Assembly (NCBI GenBank): GCA_947396885.1
Contig: OX377201.1
Coordinates: 7,984,934 to 8,048,933 of the forward strand
Source: Heligmosomoides polygyrus polygyrus
Taxonomy: Eukaryota > Nematoda > Chromadorea > Rhabditida > Heligmosomidae
Reading direction: 5' to 3'
Length of the DNA stretch: 64,000 nucleotides
The translations under genes and the position numbers were made by a program. Shown one piece after another: positions 1 to 9,600 of this stretch. The notes under the pieces were generated by a model. The model did no database searches. It worked only from the letters and a program-made list of their open reading frames with translations, and was not told the DNA's origin. Position 1 is the stretch's first letter, and each line of letters starts with the position of its first letter.

Positions 1-104
1 TGAACAAAAAATTATTATGATTTTTTTGTAGAATCTCTAGTGTAATTTATAAAAAGCTCATTCCCATTTGGAAGAGTTCGCTTTCATTTCATCTTAGGCT
101 AGTC
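1..104. repeat. Fragment of a dispersed AT-rich repeat
   Basis: This edge sequence holds a GGAAGAGTTCGCTTTCATTTC stretch and a preceding AT-rich part that recur, with variation, near 9,040-9,110, 63,040-63,110 and 63,790-63,890, and inverted near 7,540-7,640. It is therefore one piece of a dispersed repeat family. No coding capacity is seen in any copy, and the element is cut by the window edge. Seen by eye only; the family boundaries are not defined. Confidence 0.45.
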
Positions 105-1640
105 TTACGAGGAAGGTCAAAGAGGTGACCGTGGACGTTCTCAAAGTGATCTATATAGGATTGTAGGGCGTTGTCTGGGAAGCACCATAGTGGTTTCCAA
201 ATCTCCTTCGGACCTCTGCGTAGGTCAAAAATGTCAAAAATGTACCGCCTTCAGTGTGGCCGATAACGCAAACGAGTCATCCACCACTGTGGCAGAGGGG
301 ACTAGGTTGTCGAGTGGATAGCTTGACGGACTTGGGGTATTGAGGTTGAAGGTTCGATTCCGACCTTAGGCTTGGACATTGCCGGGCGCATTTCTCGCCT
401 TCTTGTTACCGAAAATGCTTTTTTGTCACGACTATCATATACGATTTCCAACCTTGATTTCAACGGACTGTGAAACGATTTTACTATTTTTTACTTTTTT
501 AAACAGTTCTGGTAACATTCCACAAAACACGTGAAGCAAAGCAGCTTCTGACACTTACAGTAACGGATGAATTCCAAGGAAGAGCAGCAGAAGTTTTCTC
601 TGACAGGACGTGTCGACGGACACTCCATTGAAGGCGTAGTCCGCCGGTGTCGAGAAGTGGCTCAGATGCGTGTCCACATATCCAGCTTCATCCGCGAGTT
701 CATGATCGAATCGAATGAACACGTGCTCCACTTCCGTCCGGATTTCAACTGCTTCTCAAGAGACAATACTTTAAAGGTAAGCATGAATTGGTTCGGACCA
801 ACTCACTTGATGTTTGAATTCTCAAGGCACCCGCCCTAGTAGGTGGTCAGCCGGACGTATAGGCGATACTGCGCTCCGGTTTTCCGAAGGTGCTTTGCGT
901 ACGCGTGGGTGGCAGCTGGATATGTGGACACGCATCCGGGCCACTTCTCGACATACGCGGACTATGCCTTCGATGAAGTACCCGTCGACACGTCCTGCAA
1001 GAAAATCTCCACCTCCTCCTTGGCATTTATCCGCTGCTGTTGGTGTCAGAAGCTGCTTTGCTTCACGTGTTTCGTAGAACGTTACCACAACTGTTAAACA
1101 GTTTATTGCATATTTATTTGCGTGACTTGTGTTTGGAAGCAAAATCATATCACAGAAGGTTGAAATCAGGATTGAAAATCGAATATGACACCTAGTCATG
1201 ACAAAAAAGCAAGATGTGCGCCAAGCAATGCCCAAACCACACCGTCGGAAACGAACGCTCGACATCCTTCCCGCAAGTCCGCCACGCTATCCACTCGGCC
1301 ATCCAGACCCTGGTGCTCCAGTGGTGGATACCTCCTGAGAACCTATGCCTTCTCGCTTCAACTAGAAATTCATCAAATCCTACGGTCTAGCAATAACAGA
1401 AGCTCCAAACGTTTTGCATGACGATTTCTGAGCACGACAAGAGTATTCCAGGTGTCAGTTCTGCGTTATCGGAACGCACTGAAGCGGTACATTTTTCGCC
1501 ATTTTTGACCTACCCAGAGTTGCGAAATAAATTTCAAAACCACTATGACGTTTTTCAGACAACGCCCTATAACTCTATATAGGTCGCTTTGAGAAACTTC
1601 GCGATTACCTCTTTGACCTTCCTCGTTAGGCAAGCATAGA
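105..1640. mobile_element. Long foldback element 1 with tRNA-like promoters in its arms
   Basis: The two halves are imperfect inverted copies. For example, GGAAGGTCAAAGAGGT near 115 is mirrored by ACCTCTTTGACCTTCC near 1,607, and CGTGTCCACATATCCAGC near 670 by GCTGGATATGTGGACACG near 915. Arms are about 600-700 bp around a loop near 720-900. A tRNA-like segment sits in the left arm (about 303-376) and a decayed mirror copy in the right arm (about 1,255-1,320). Short open frames inside are shadows of the two arms, not genes. No transposase is encoded, so the element would be non-autonomous. Inferred to be a foldback transposon or a head-to-head pair of tRNA-derived SINEs. Confidence 0.7.
303..376 (+). 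other. tRNA-like Pol III promoter segment
   Basis: TTGTCGAGTGG near 307 resembles a tRNA A box. GGTTCGATTCC near 350 matches the B-box consensus exactly, about 40 bp downstream. The flanks do not form a clean acceptor stem, so this is read as a tRNA-derived promoter relic within the foldback element and not as a functional tRNA gene. Confidence 0.5.
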
Positions 1641-1676
1641 GTAGTGTGTAGTTTGATTTGAAAATGGTATACATCG

Positions 1677-1820
1677 GCCAGATTCATCAACGACTTACAG
1701 CAATTTAACGGAGAAATACAGCCGAAATCCCTCATATAACTTGTTGATAAGCCGCGCTATCAAGAATTTCGGCTGTATTTCCCCCTTAAACTGCTGTAAG
1801 TCGTTGATGAATCTGGCCCC
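1677..1820. mobile_element. Foldback MITE, family A (GGGGCC-GATTCATCAACGACTTA termini)
   Basis: A 144-bp near-palindrome: GGCCAGATTCATCAACGACT at the left is mirrored by the same sequence inverted at the right (AGTCGTTGATGAATCTGGCC). Internal arms CAGCCGAAATCCCT / AATTTCGGCTG are also mirrored. Related copies are at 15,660, 35,109, 35,770 and 36,638, with partial or diverged copies at 2,607/3,943, 44,313, 49,161 and 56,685. Non-coding. Confidence 0.8.
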
Positions 1821-2606
1821 AGCAAGGCAAACGGCTGTGGTTGCCAGCAAAGCGGTCAGCTCCGCACATTTGCACTACATTTGTCTTTGCGCTCTACGCA
1901 TGACCTCATCCTCAATCGCCGTGGAAGGAATGAGGGTGGCTGCGCGAGTATAGCGATAGTGATAGCTGTCATGATAACCCTCATTGCAGGCCACTGTCGT
2001 TAATAAAGCCAGCTGTGGTTTGAAGACAGTTACTTGCAGTTCTGGTCATTTCGGCGGTGGTCGGCTGTGCGGAGGGCGAATGGTTCAACTGGTCGTGCCG
2101 TTTCAAACCACGCCGCAGTTCCTGGATCAGCGTCCGTGTTTCAGAAGCCGTCATTCGTCGTGGTTGACGCTGCCGTCGGAGTGAAACGGGACAAGGCTAG
2201 AAAATTTGGACGTCATGAGAAGAAGTTTGTGCTGCTACCGTACCATGAAGTGCTTTCATGCGAGTTGGACGCGCGCTTCGAGCACATCAAACATGGCCTT
2301 GTGACCGCAGTACTGGTAAACGAACAACGACCGGCTCTACGCAACTTCATTTTCGCCTTGAAAACGTGGGTTTCTGACAGTGTTCCAACAAGTCGAACTC
2401 TGAGAATGCATGCATTTGTAGCAGCAATAAAGCTTAAAAGATGGATAGCAGCACTCATTTGAAGAGCATTTCTAATGTATTGGATCACCAATGACATAAC
2501 GATAGCAAATAACATTTTAACACATGGTTAAGTGGGAGCCTAGAGAGCTAAGGAGACTATGCCGTTTCAACACCCGATTTAGATTTGGTTTACTGTGGCT
2601 CCGACT
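1821..2606. other. No recognised feature
   Basis: This 0.8 kb stretch has open frames of up to 142 codons on + (2,034-2,462) with no family resemblance that I can recognise, no splice structure and no matching repeat elsewhere in the window. It may be an old transposon remnant between the family A MITE and the RTE insertion. Confidence 0.3.
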
Positions 2607-2630
2607 AGGGGCCAGATTCGTCAAGGACTT
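2607..2630. mobile_element. Left piece of a family A MITE interrupted by an RTE element
   Basis: GGGGCCAGATTCGTCAAGGACTT is the family A terminus. The rest of that terminus (AGATTCGTCAAGGACTTACAGCAATTT...) resumes at 3,943, on the far side of the RTE insertion. The last 17 bases (2,614-2,630) are repeated exactly at 3,943-3,959. Confidence 0.7.
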
Positions 2631-3942
2631 CATCATCATCATTTTCAGTAGCGTTTGTCCCGCTTGGTGGCGGGGTTCGCTCTTCTGGTGTGGTGACGCC
2701 ATTTCTCCCAATCAAATGCTTGATCGGGATGCACACCAGCTATCCTTAAGTCCAAGTGCAACGTGTCTAGCCAACGTTGCTTCGGGCGTCCTCCGGGCCG
2801 TCTTCCAAGGACTTCAAGATTCAGGCCAATCTTACAGACGGTGTCGTCGTAGCGCGAAGGACGTGGCCATACCATCGTAGACGGGCTTCGCGCAACTTGT
2901 CGGCTATCGGGACGACACCGAACCTCTGTCGTATGGTGTCATTTCGAACGCGGTCCAATCGCGTTACTCCGGCCGTCCACCTTAACATCTTCGTACGGGC
3001 CAGCACTCAGCACCGTACGTCGCTAATGGGCGGACGACTGTTCTATAAACCTTCGACATGTGGTGCTCAGGTATTGTCCTGTCGCAAAGCACCACAGTGA
3101 ACGAGCGCCACTTGGACCAGGCTGCACTCACGCGCGCGTTCACCTCCAACTTTAGGCTGCCATCGGACGTGATCGCTGATCCGAGATACTTGAAAGATGT
3201 AACTCGTGAGAGCTCAGTACCATTGACCTTAATGGATCCATGCTCATTCACATCCGTCGTTAAGTACTCCGTCTTTTTGACGTTTAGCTTGAGTCCGAAC
3301 AATGTCAAGCGATCGCACCATTCCTGTGCCTGTCGCTCGAGTTCGGTTTTGTCTTCACATGCAAGCATGACGTCATCGGCACACAGCAACGTCCAAGGAG
3401 CTGCCTTTTGGAGATCTCTTGTAATTGCATCCATGACGACCACGAAGAGAGTGGGGATAGCGCAGACCCCTGGTGCACTGCGACAGAGATCGGACACTCC
3501 ATCGAAGTGCCCGCTGGTGCTCGCACTCGGCTTATTGGGCACGATTAGAGGATGCGCCCCCACTCAATAAGCTCTTCAGGGATGCCGTGTCGTCACAAAG
3601 TGTACCATATCACTTCCCGTGGAGCGCGGTCGAAGGCCTTCTCCAAGTCCAGGAAGGCGAAATGCACCAGTTTCTGTTTCTCACGGTGCTTCTCTAGCAG
3701 AAGACGAACGGCGTGTATGGCATCAACCGTCCCACAGCCGGTAACGAAACCACACTGATTATTGGAAAGCTGAATGACATTCCGAATACGTCCATCGACA
3801 ATTCGCTCAAAGCTTTTCATGGTGTGCGAAAGAAGGCGAATTACACGGTAACTAGCGCAGTCTGCAGGACTGCCCTTCTTCCTCCAAATCGGAATAGTCG
3901 TGCTTTGCTGCTGTCATTCACACCCGTCGTCAAGTGCTCTAT
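2631..3942 (-). pseudogene. 5'-truncated RTE-type non-LTR retrotransposon
   Basis: Read on the minus strand, the frames give reverse transcriptase blocks in order: a KKG-like start and KSFERIVDGRI (about 3,900-3,790), LEKAFDRAPREVIW (about 3,640), the catalytic LLCADDVMLACE (about 3,380), KLNVKKTEYLTTD (about 3,270) and FKYLGSAITSDGS (about 3,190). The C-terminal block follows with [14 protein letters not shown] (about 2,880) and GRRPGGRPKQRWLDTL (about 2,790). The frame is broken several times. The 3' end runs into a short ATG/ATGATG-type repeat, as in RTE-clade LINEs. The endonuclease half is absent, so the copy is 5'-truncated. It is flanked by a 17-bp direct repeat. RTE clade is inferred from the C-terminal motifs; a phylogeny was not run. 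Confidence 0.85.
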
Positions 3943-3985
3943 AGATTCGTCAAGGACTTACAGCAATTTAACAGAGAAAGTGCGG
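3943..3985. mobile_element. Right piece of the interrupted family A MITE
   Basis: AGATTCGTCAAGGACTTACAGCAATTTAACAGAGAAA is the continuation of the family A terminus and begins with the 17-bp duplicate of 2,614-2,630. The matching second arm of the MITE is not found beyond this point, so the MITE is incomplete on the right. Confidence 0.65.
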
Positions 3986-4255
3986 AGGATGCGCTCCCTT
4001 CTAGGCGTGGAGTTCTTCAATGTACAGCTAGCGATAAGGCTGGAAACAATCTTGCGGAACCACACTGCGATCTTATCTATTGGGACCCACGCCTCCACTG
4101 TGGTGGGAGCGCCGTGGAGGAGTCATCACGACGCCTCATACCACGGCGTGTCGCAAGTGCAGGCATAGTTCTCGACAAAGCACGGCGGCACGACTTCGCC
4201 GAGCGGCGTGGTTCATTTCATATCCTCCCGGCTGCGAGGTAGAACTAGGAAATCC
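3986..4255. other. No recognised feature
   Basis: Short frames only, with no match by eye to other repeats in the window apart from vague GC-rich hairpin character around 4,120-4,200. Confidence 0.3.
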
Positions 4256-4560
4256 TTTTTTTCAATTTGTTGAAAACTCCGCACACTTGCGGCAATGCGG
4301 CAGCCCTATCTTTAAGCATAGAGCAGAGACGAAGAGATAGCCGCCGGCGGCAAAACTCGCCGCTGATGTGCCGCCTGACGATGAGTGTCAGGCGCGGTGC
4401 CGCCAAAGCGGCAGCGGTAATAATGATTCAGGCATTATTGCCTCTGCAGCCGCTTTGCCGCCGACAGAGTTCTGCCTGGGCTCTACCTGATCGTGGTGGG
4501 ATCTGGAACGGGAACTGACGATGATAATGAAACCGCGTTGGCCATGGGTGGAGAGGCAAA
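4256..4560. mobile_element. GC-rich hairpin MITE (GCGGCAAA family)
   Basis: GCACACTTGCGGCAATGCGGC at the left, an inner palindromic core GCCGCCGGCGGC, and GCAGCCGCTTTGCCGCCGAC at the right form imperfect inverted arms. The right part (CTCTGTCGGCGGCAAAGCGGCTGCAG in inverted form) recurs at 37,680, and the left part at 37,457, so 37,450-37,740 is a second copy. A more diverged relative is at 57,000-57,150. Non-coding. Confidence 0.55.
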
Positions 4561-5240
4561 GCTGAGGATGAGCAGCCGTCGTGCCGATAAGGATGGTGCT
4601 GTGAACAACAATGGGACAGCTTAAAGAGGATATGAGGTAAGGTCGGGCGATGTCCAAATTGCTTAGCACTGAAAATGGTAGCTCCATAGCGTGGCGGTAC
4701 CGACCATACCGTATATAATTCAGTCAATCGGTGGGCCACGTCAGCCACGGCAGGGTGGACGGAAGTCAAGGATGCTTCTGGACAGGACGGCATATGCCTG
4801 CCGGGCTTTCTTTTTTAAGTTAGCCCTTATAACCTTGGCGGCGGATCACCTTACGATATATTGAGGGCCATGCGTTAGAGTGTCGATGGGGGAAAGTGCC
4901 AAGAGTCGGATTCAGAAGGCGTGTCGCAGACGTCGTCGAACATGCGTAGGGATTTAAAAGATTAAAGGGACTAGTAATGTAAAGCCAGTGAAAATAGACA
5001 GATGGGGCGGGGACCAGTGGAGTGAGGAACAGTGAGCAAGACCAGTAAGAGTGGACCAGTAAAGGGAGAGGGGAGCAGTGGCTGAGACCGGTGTTTTTTC
5101 TCAGTGTGCTAACGTGTGTCGGGATTCAGAATACCTGCCCTAACATCATGCCATGTGTGTAGGGATGCAGACGGCGTGTCATAGATGTCATGGCAACGTT
5201 GTGACACGTGCGTTGGGGCTTAGCAAACGTATCACAGATG
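4561..5240. other. No recognised feature
   Basis: Around 4,990-5,090 there is a purine-rich stretch with repeated GGACCAGT/GACCAGT words. No coding pattern or mobile-element signature is visible. Confidence 0.3.
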
Positions 5241-7527
5241 TTATGCAGCTTCTTCTTCATATTCTTCACCAGAGCGCTCAGTCACGCGCATCGCTCGGTC
5301 CGCTGTTCTTGTGATCTGTCGCCACCTCATCCTATCAAGACGTCATCTGCCATGGCGCCGACTTCGGCGAGATCTCTCTTGATGGCGTCCTCCTTTTTCT
5401 TGGAGTTCCTCTCGGACGCTTTCCGGGTGCCTCGAAATCCAGGGCCAACCTTATGGAGTGATTCTCTGGTCTTCCGAGGACGTGTCCGTACCACCTCAGG
5501 CGCTGCTCCCTCATCTTCAGCTGGATCGGGGCTGTCTTCACCACTTCCCTAACATCCTCGTTTCGCACCCTGTCCCGACGGGTCCATCCACATGCCTACC
5601 TCAGCATCCCTATTTCCGAGCGTGCAGTTGCCGCTCGTGTGCCTTAGCCCTAGTTTATACTTGCGCCGCTGCGCGGCACGGCACGATGGTCGGGATAGAT
5701 ATCGGCCGGGAGCCGCGAAAAATCGATATCTATGGCGATCGTGATGCCGCGCCGCGTGGAGACGCAATTATAAACTAGGGCTTACCCAGGGCCCAACACT
5801 CATTTATGTAGAGGAGGGATTCCTTCTCTACGGCAGTGAGTCCAAGGAGTCTACTCACAGCTATAGAGCTTGCCATTGAGCGTTCTGGAGCATCTACGGT
5901 CGCAGAGGATCCCTGGGGCCTCCCTCCACCACTTGAGCCAGGCTAAGTCCCCTGACCGCCTGGTCCACACTTCCCTCGTATCACTCACTTCCGAGGTAGC
6001 GGAATTCTTCCACCTTCCCGATCGCTTCCCCTTGGCAGTCTAGAATCTACCCAGCACACTGCTCAGTGCTGAAAAACTTCGTCTTCTTCACGTTCAGCCG
6101 TAAACCGTTATCTGCGAGGGCTCTCTGCCACAGCTGTACCTTCTCCTCCAGCTCCTCCTGCTTGTCGGCTACTAGAGCGATGTCGTTGTGTAGAGGATCC
6201 TCAGAGATACTCAGAGCCGACTCTTGGTGTACCCCCACTGTGATGTCGACATTCCTTGTGGATTTCGTATAGCCTTCGAGCCTTCGTACATGTCCTTTAT
6301 GACTGTGATCAGCCGTTCCGGGACACCGCTTCCTCGGAGGGCATTCCAGAGTGCTATCCGGGGTAGCCTATCGTAGGACTTCTCCAGGTCCAGAAATGCC
6401 AGGTAGCACGGCTTTCGTTTTTCCCAATATTTCTCCATCTCCACCGATAGAGATAGCATCTATGGTAGACCTCTTGGGCATGAAACCCCACTGCACCTGT
6501 TAGATGGTGACCATATCCCTCAGCCTCGAGTCGACCAGTCGTTCGTAGATCTTCATCGTGTGCGAGATCAGTTTGATCCTCGGTGGTTGGAGCATTCGGA
6601 AGCTTCACCCTTCTGTTTGAAGATGGGGACTATGGTGCTGTTCCTCCACTCATCCGGCATCCTACCTTCTTTCGTGATTCTGTTGAGGAACTGCGTCAGC
6701 CAGTTGATTACGCGGTTCCCAATCACCTTCCAGGCCTCTATTGGCACTTCGTCAGGCCCTGCTTCCGAGTTTCAGCTCCCCTATGGCCTTGCGAACCTCC
6801 TATTGCGTCCAGGGTGGGATGGGTCCTTACTTTGGTTGATCTTTCTGGGCCTTCCGACGAGGGAACTCTTCGTTCAGTAGTTCCTTGAAGTACTCCCATC
6901 GTTCTGTGACCTCGACCGGCTTCCGTAGTACCCTACCGTCAGCACTCTTTACAGTCTTCACTACTTGAATGTCGAAGCTAGCTCTATGACGTTTTTGCCA
7001 GCCTCTTCATCTGTTTTTGCCAGCCTCTTCAGCTTCCTTTAGGCTATGAGATGCTCGGGTGTCCTCGCCTTCTGCCACAGCTTGTACGCCTCATTCTTCT
7101 TCACCGCAGCCTGCACCTCTTCGTTCCAGAACCATGCCGCTTATCCCCTCTGGTTCTTCTCTTTGTTTCTCCGAGAGTTTCCTTGGCACATCTCAGGATT
7201 ACGCTACCTTCCTCCAGGCCTCATTCACGGGACCAGCTGGATTTGGAAGGCCTGCTTCGAACACTGCCCTTCGCAGCTCGTTCCGCTCTGGACCCCGCAG
7301 TCTCCACTATCGGATCCTGGGTTCTGTCCTCACTTTGGGTTGGTGGGTAGAGGTATGCGAAGGTCAGCTTTCAAGGGTTAATGCTGTGATACCACGTGTT
7401 CTCCCGGAATGGTCCTCACATCCCGTTCTGTTTTCAGAGCAGGCCTTCGAACCAGGATGTGATCGACTTCCGTCCTTCTTCCTCTGCTAGCATAGGTCGC
7501 CTCCTGGCCCTCTTTCGTCAAATTGGA
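5241..7527 (-). pseudogene. RTE-type non-LTR retrotransposon, long 5'-truncated copy
   Basis: Minus-strand frames show the end of an endonuclease domain (EVDHILVRRPALKTERDV, about 7,480-7,430), a linker with WFWNEEVQAAVKKNEAYKLW (about 7,135-7,075), RT blocks LAFLDLEKSYDRLPRIALW (about 6,400-6,340), ALVADKQEELEEKVQLWQ with the catalytic motif decayed (about 6,180), LRLNVKKTKFF (about 6,090), and the C-terminal [17 protein letters not shown] and GKRPRGTPRKR (about 5,520-5,400). Multiple frameshifts and stops make it a pseudogene. It is cut at 7,527 by the next repeat and interrupted at 5,647-5,781 by a MITE. It is more complete than the 2.6 kb copy and of a different subfamily. Confidence 0.85.
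5647..5781. mobile_element. Foldback MITE with GCCCTAGTTTATA termini and TTA target duplication
   Basis: Termini GCCCTAGTTTATA and TATAAACTAGGGC are exact inverted repeats. Each is flanked by TTA (5,644-5,646 and 5,782-5,784). The interior is palindromic around AAAATCGATATC. A second copy with the same termini and the same TTA flanks is at 57,266-57,405. A 3-bp TWA duplication is typical of PIF/Harbinger elements, which suggests that superfamily. It sits inside the RTE copy, between the coding for ECWALGK and the next block, so it is younger than that LINE. Confidence 0.8.
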
Positions 7528-9125
7528 CACCTTAGAAAACAATACGGAGACTTCTAATCTAGCTAGCTTTGAAACTTTTGAAATCAAAGTGAACTCTTCC
7601 AAATTGAAATGAGCTTCTTCTGCATTATGGTAGAGACTCCAGACTCCTGTTCAAGCAATATATCAGTATATCTTTCTTTGGTGTTTTAATTCATCTACCC
7701 AATAAGTGAGCACATTGTCTGAAATTTTATAGAAGTTTTATTTCTTGAGAAAAATACTGGTTTAAAGTTGCTTTAAAGAGCAAAGAAACGGCAATTTGTT
7801 GTGCCAAAAAGGGATTGCGCAATGTGAAGTGATCTCCAGCCAACACCAATAGCACTGCGACGCGGGATTTAGATATGTATAGTTGTGAACACACGCGCTG
7901 AAAATCACCCAAACTTGGGTAAATATACCTTTATCTTTAATATACACATAATAATACGCACGCGACTACCAAATCTAAAATTGGCAGAGGGACATGGTGA
8001 TATGGAATGGAAAGCAAATATCACTCTACTACGCGGAGCAATACCAATCAAACAAAATGAGCCTCATATAAACGAGAACAATAATGTATGAGATCAAAAT
8101 CAGCTAAGGGAAACAGCAAAAGACATCAATACTAATGATATGGCAAAAGAAACTCCATTTTTGGGAAGAGATTATACCCCCAAGATGAAATGACAAGGCA
8201 AACAAAGCTAAACAGGAGCAAATACAAACAGAACACAACATGACAGCGCGATATGTGGAGAACAGCAAGATATGACAACAACACAAATAGAAACAACACA
8301 CTACGACACGATTAGCACAAGGATTAGCACAAAGGATCCATGAGAAACAACAAATTATGCTCAAACTGAACCCATAAAGACACGCGTAAGGAGTACGAGG
8401 AAGAAAACTCGAAAGTCCAGCATCCGAGACACGTGCAGCATGCCTTCCAACCAGCCTCGGACGCGCACAGCCGCACGACTGTCCACCAGCCCATGAACGA
8501 AGGCTGGAACTCTGATTAGGAAGAAGACCCTGAAAATCAGGAGACCCAAATAAATAGCCCAGAAAAGGAGGAGGGCCCAGAGAGCGAACACGGTCGGATG
8601 GGGCGCGGAATCCTTCAATGGAGACGACTTGTCGTCACCATGCCCTTTTCCAGGACGTCGCGATTTTTATTCGATCGGTAGCAGAATTTTTGTTTGCAGT
8701 TGGAGTTTGACACCTTTGTAGGATACGACAAAAACAACTTTAAGAACACATATTTATCACTTTGATGGTTCTTTTAAGCGACATTGACAGTATCAATCAA
8801 ACGAACGTTGCGTCGGACTTTTTAGTGCACGATCTGATCTTTTAATACGCTATGTGCTCGCTTCTTTGCTGTGCTTTAAGATTATTTTGTTTAATTACTT
8901 TTTCTTTAAAAGTAAAAAGTTTATAAAATTATTGATGTTTTTCGGGCAGGTAAACTAAAAAAATCAAAGAAAGTTATACCAAATTTTCCATAAACAAAAA
9001 GTTATTCTAACCACCTAGTTGACTCTGTAGATTAACCTGCCTAAAGGTCATTTCAGCTTGGAAGAGTTTGCTTTGATTTCGAAAGTCTTAGGTGAACTTA
9101 GAAGAGTGTTCAATTGTGTCTCTAG
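7528..9125. repeat. Composite dispersed repeat with inverted ends and a nested insertion
   Basis: The left end (about 7,530-7,640, with GAAATCAAAGTGAACTCTTCC) is the inverse of the right end (about 9,055-9,110, GGAAGAGTTTGCTTTGATTTC). Inner parts near 7,690-7,800 and 8,900-9,010 match 62,340-62,470 and 62,650-62,760. The middle (about 7,840-8,640) matches 26,480-27,330 and looks like a separate element inserted in the first. No transposase is recognised. The right end abuts the first detected exon of the proteasome activator gene. Confidence 0.55.
7840..8640. repeat. Dispersed repeat, copy 1 (partner at 26,480-27,330)
   Basis: The order of words is shared with the second copy: GTGATCTCCA, CGCACGCGACTA, GGCAAACAAAG-like, GATATGACAACAACAC and GACGACTTGTCGTC-like. 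Each copy contains CAAACTTGGGTAA(A/T)TAAACC. The sequence is poor in long frames and is probably non-coding. Its class is unknown. Confidence 0.55.
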
Positions 9126-9600
9126 ATGTGCAAGATGTATGATATGGAAAAGGTTGTGGCAAAACTCGCGATGTTACCCAAACTCGTTAGTTATAAACTT
9201 CCGTCCGGTTTCAGATTCGTGAGCACGTATGGCTTTCGATTTTCGAGAGAAGACCACTTGCAACTGATTAAGCTGCTTTATCTTATCATGGTTAGGAAAG
9301 ATCAATGGGAGGAGATAATAATGTACTCCGCGAAAGCGCTCGAAGACCTGATGAAGTAAGCCCGTTCTTCCTTATAAATACTGAAAAACCTGAACATCAT
9401 ACCGTCATTTATAAAACTTCAGCAAATCGTACTTCGGATATCAGCAATTGGAACTTGATTGGGAGCCAGTCTATCAGCTGTATCACAGTGCAAGTTACGG
9501 AAAGTTGATGGAGGAAATCGAAGGAAAAAATTTGCGAAATTGCGTATTTCGACTGAAGCGCTTCTATAAGCCAAGCGACGCGCCGAAAATATGGGACAAG
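9126..9600 (+). CDS. PSME4-like exons 1-2: N-terminal FSREDH block
   Basis: Exon 9,126-9,355 encodes a segment with [20 protein letters not shown], which is one of the most conserved N-terminal stretches of the family (FSxEDHxxxIKLLY). Exon 9,423-9,600 continues with [12 protein letters not shown], matching the family's LxLxWRPLYD block. The join is AA|C (Asn) over a 67-nt intron. The first exon starts with ATG immediately after TCTCTAG, so it could be an internal exon after a missing 5' exon, or a trans-spliced start where a spliced leader is added right before the AUG. About 45 family residues lie upstream of this point and were not found in 8.6-9.1 kb. Confidence 0.85.

Noticed and set aside
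2034..2462. 142-codon frame on +
   Set aside because: No recognisable motif, no splice context and no partner. It overlaps another open frame on the opposite strand.
3058..3570. 170-codon frame on +
   Set aside because: It is the antisense shadow of the RTE reverse transcriptase on the minus strand, which carries the catalytic ADD motif.
7840..8640. Helitron or LTR element for the repeat pair with 26.5-27.3 kb
   Set aside because: I saw no LTRs, no TC...CTRR ends with a terminal hairpin, and no Rep/helicase or integrase motifs, so the class is left open.
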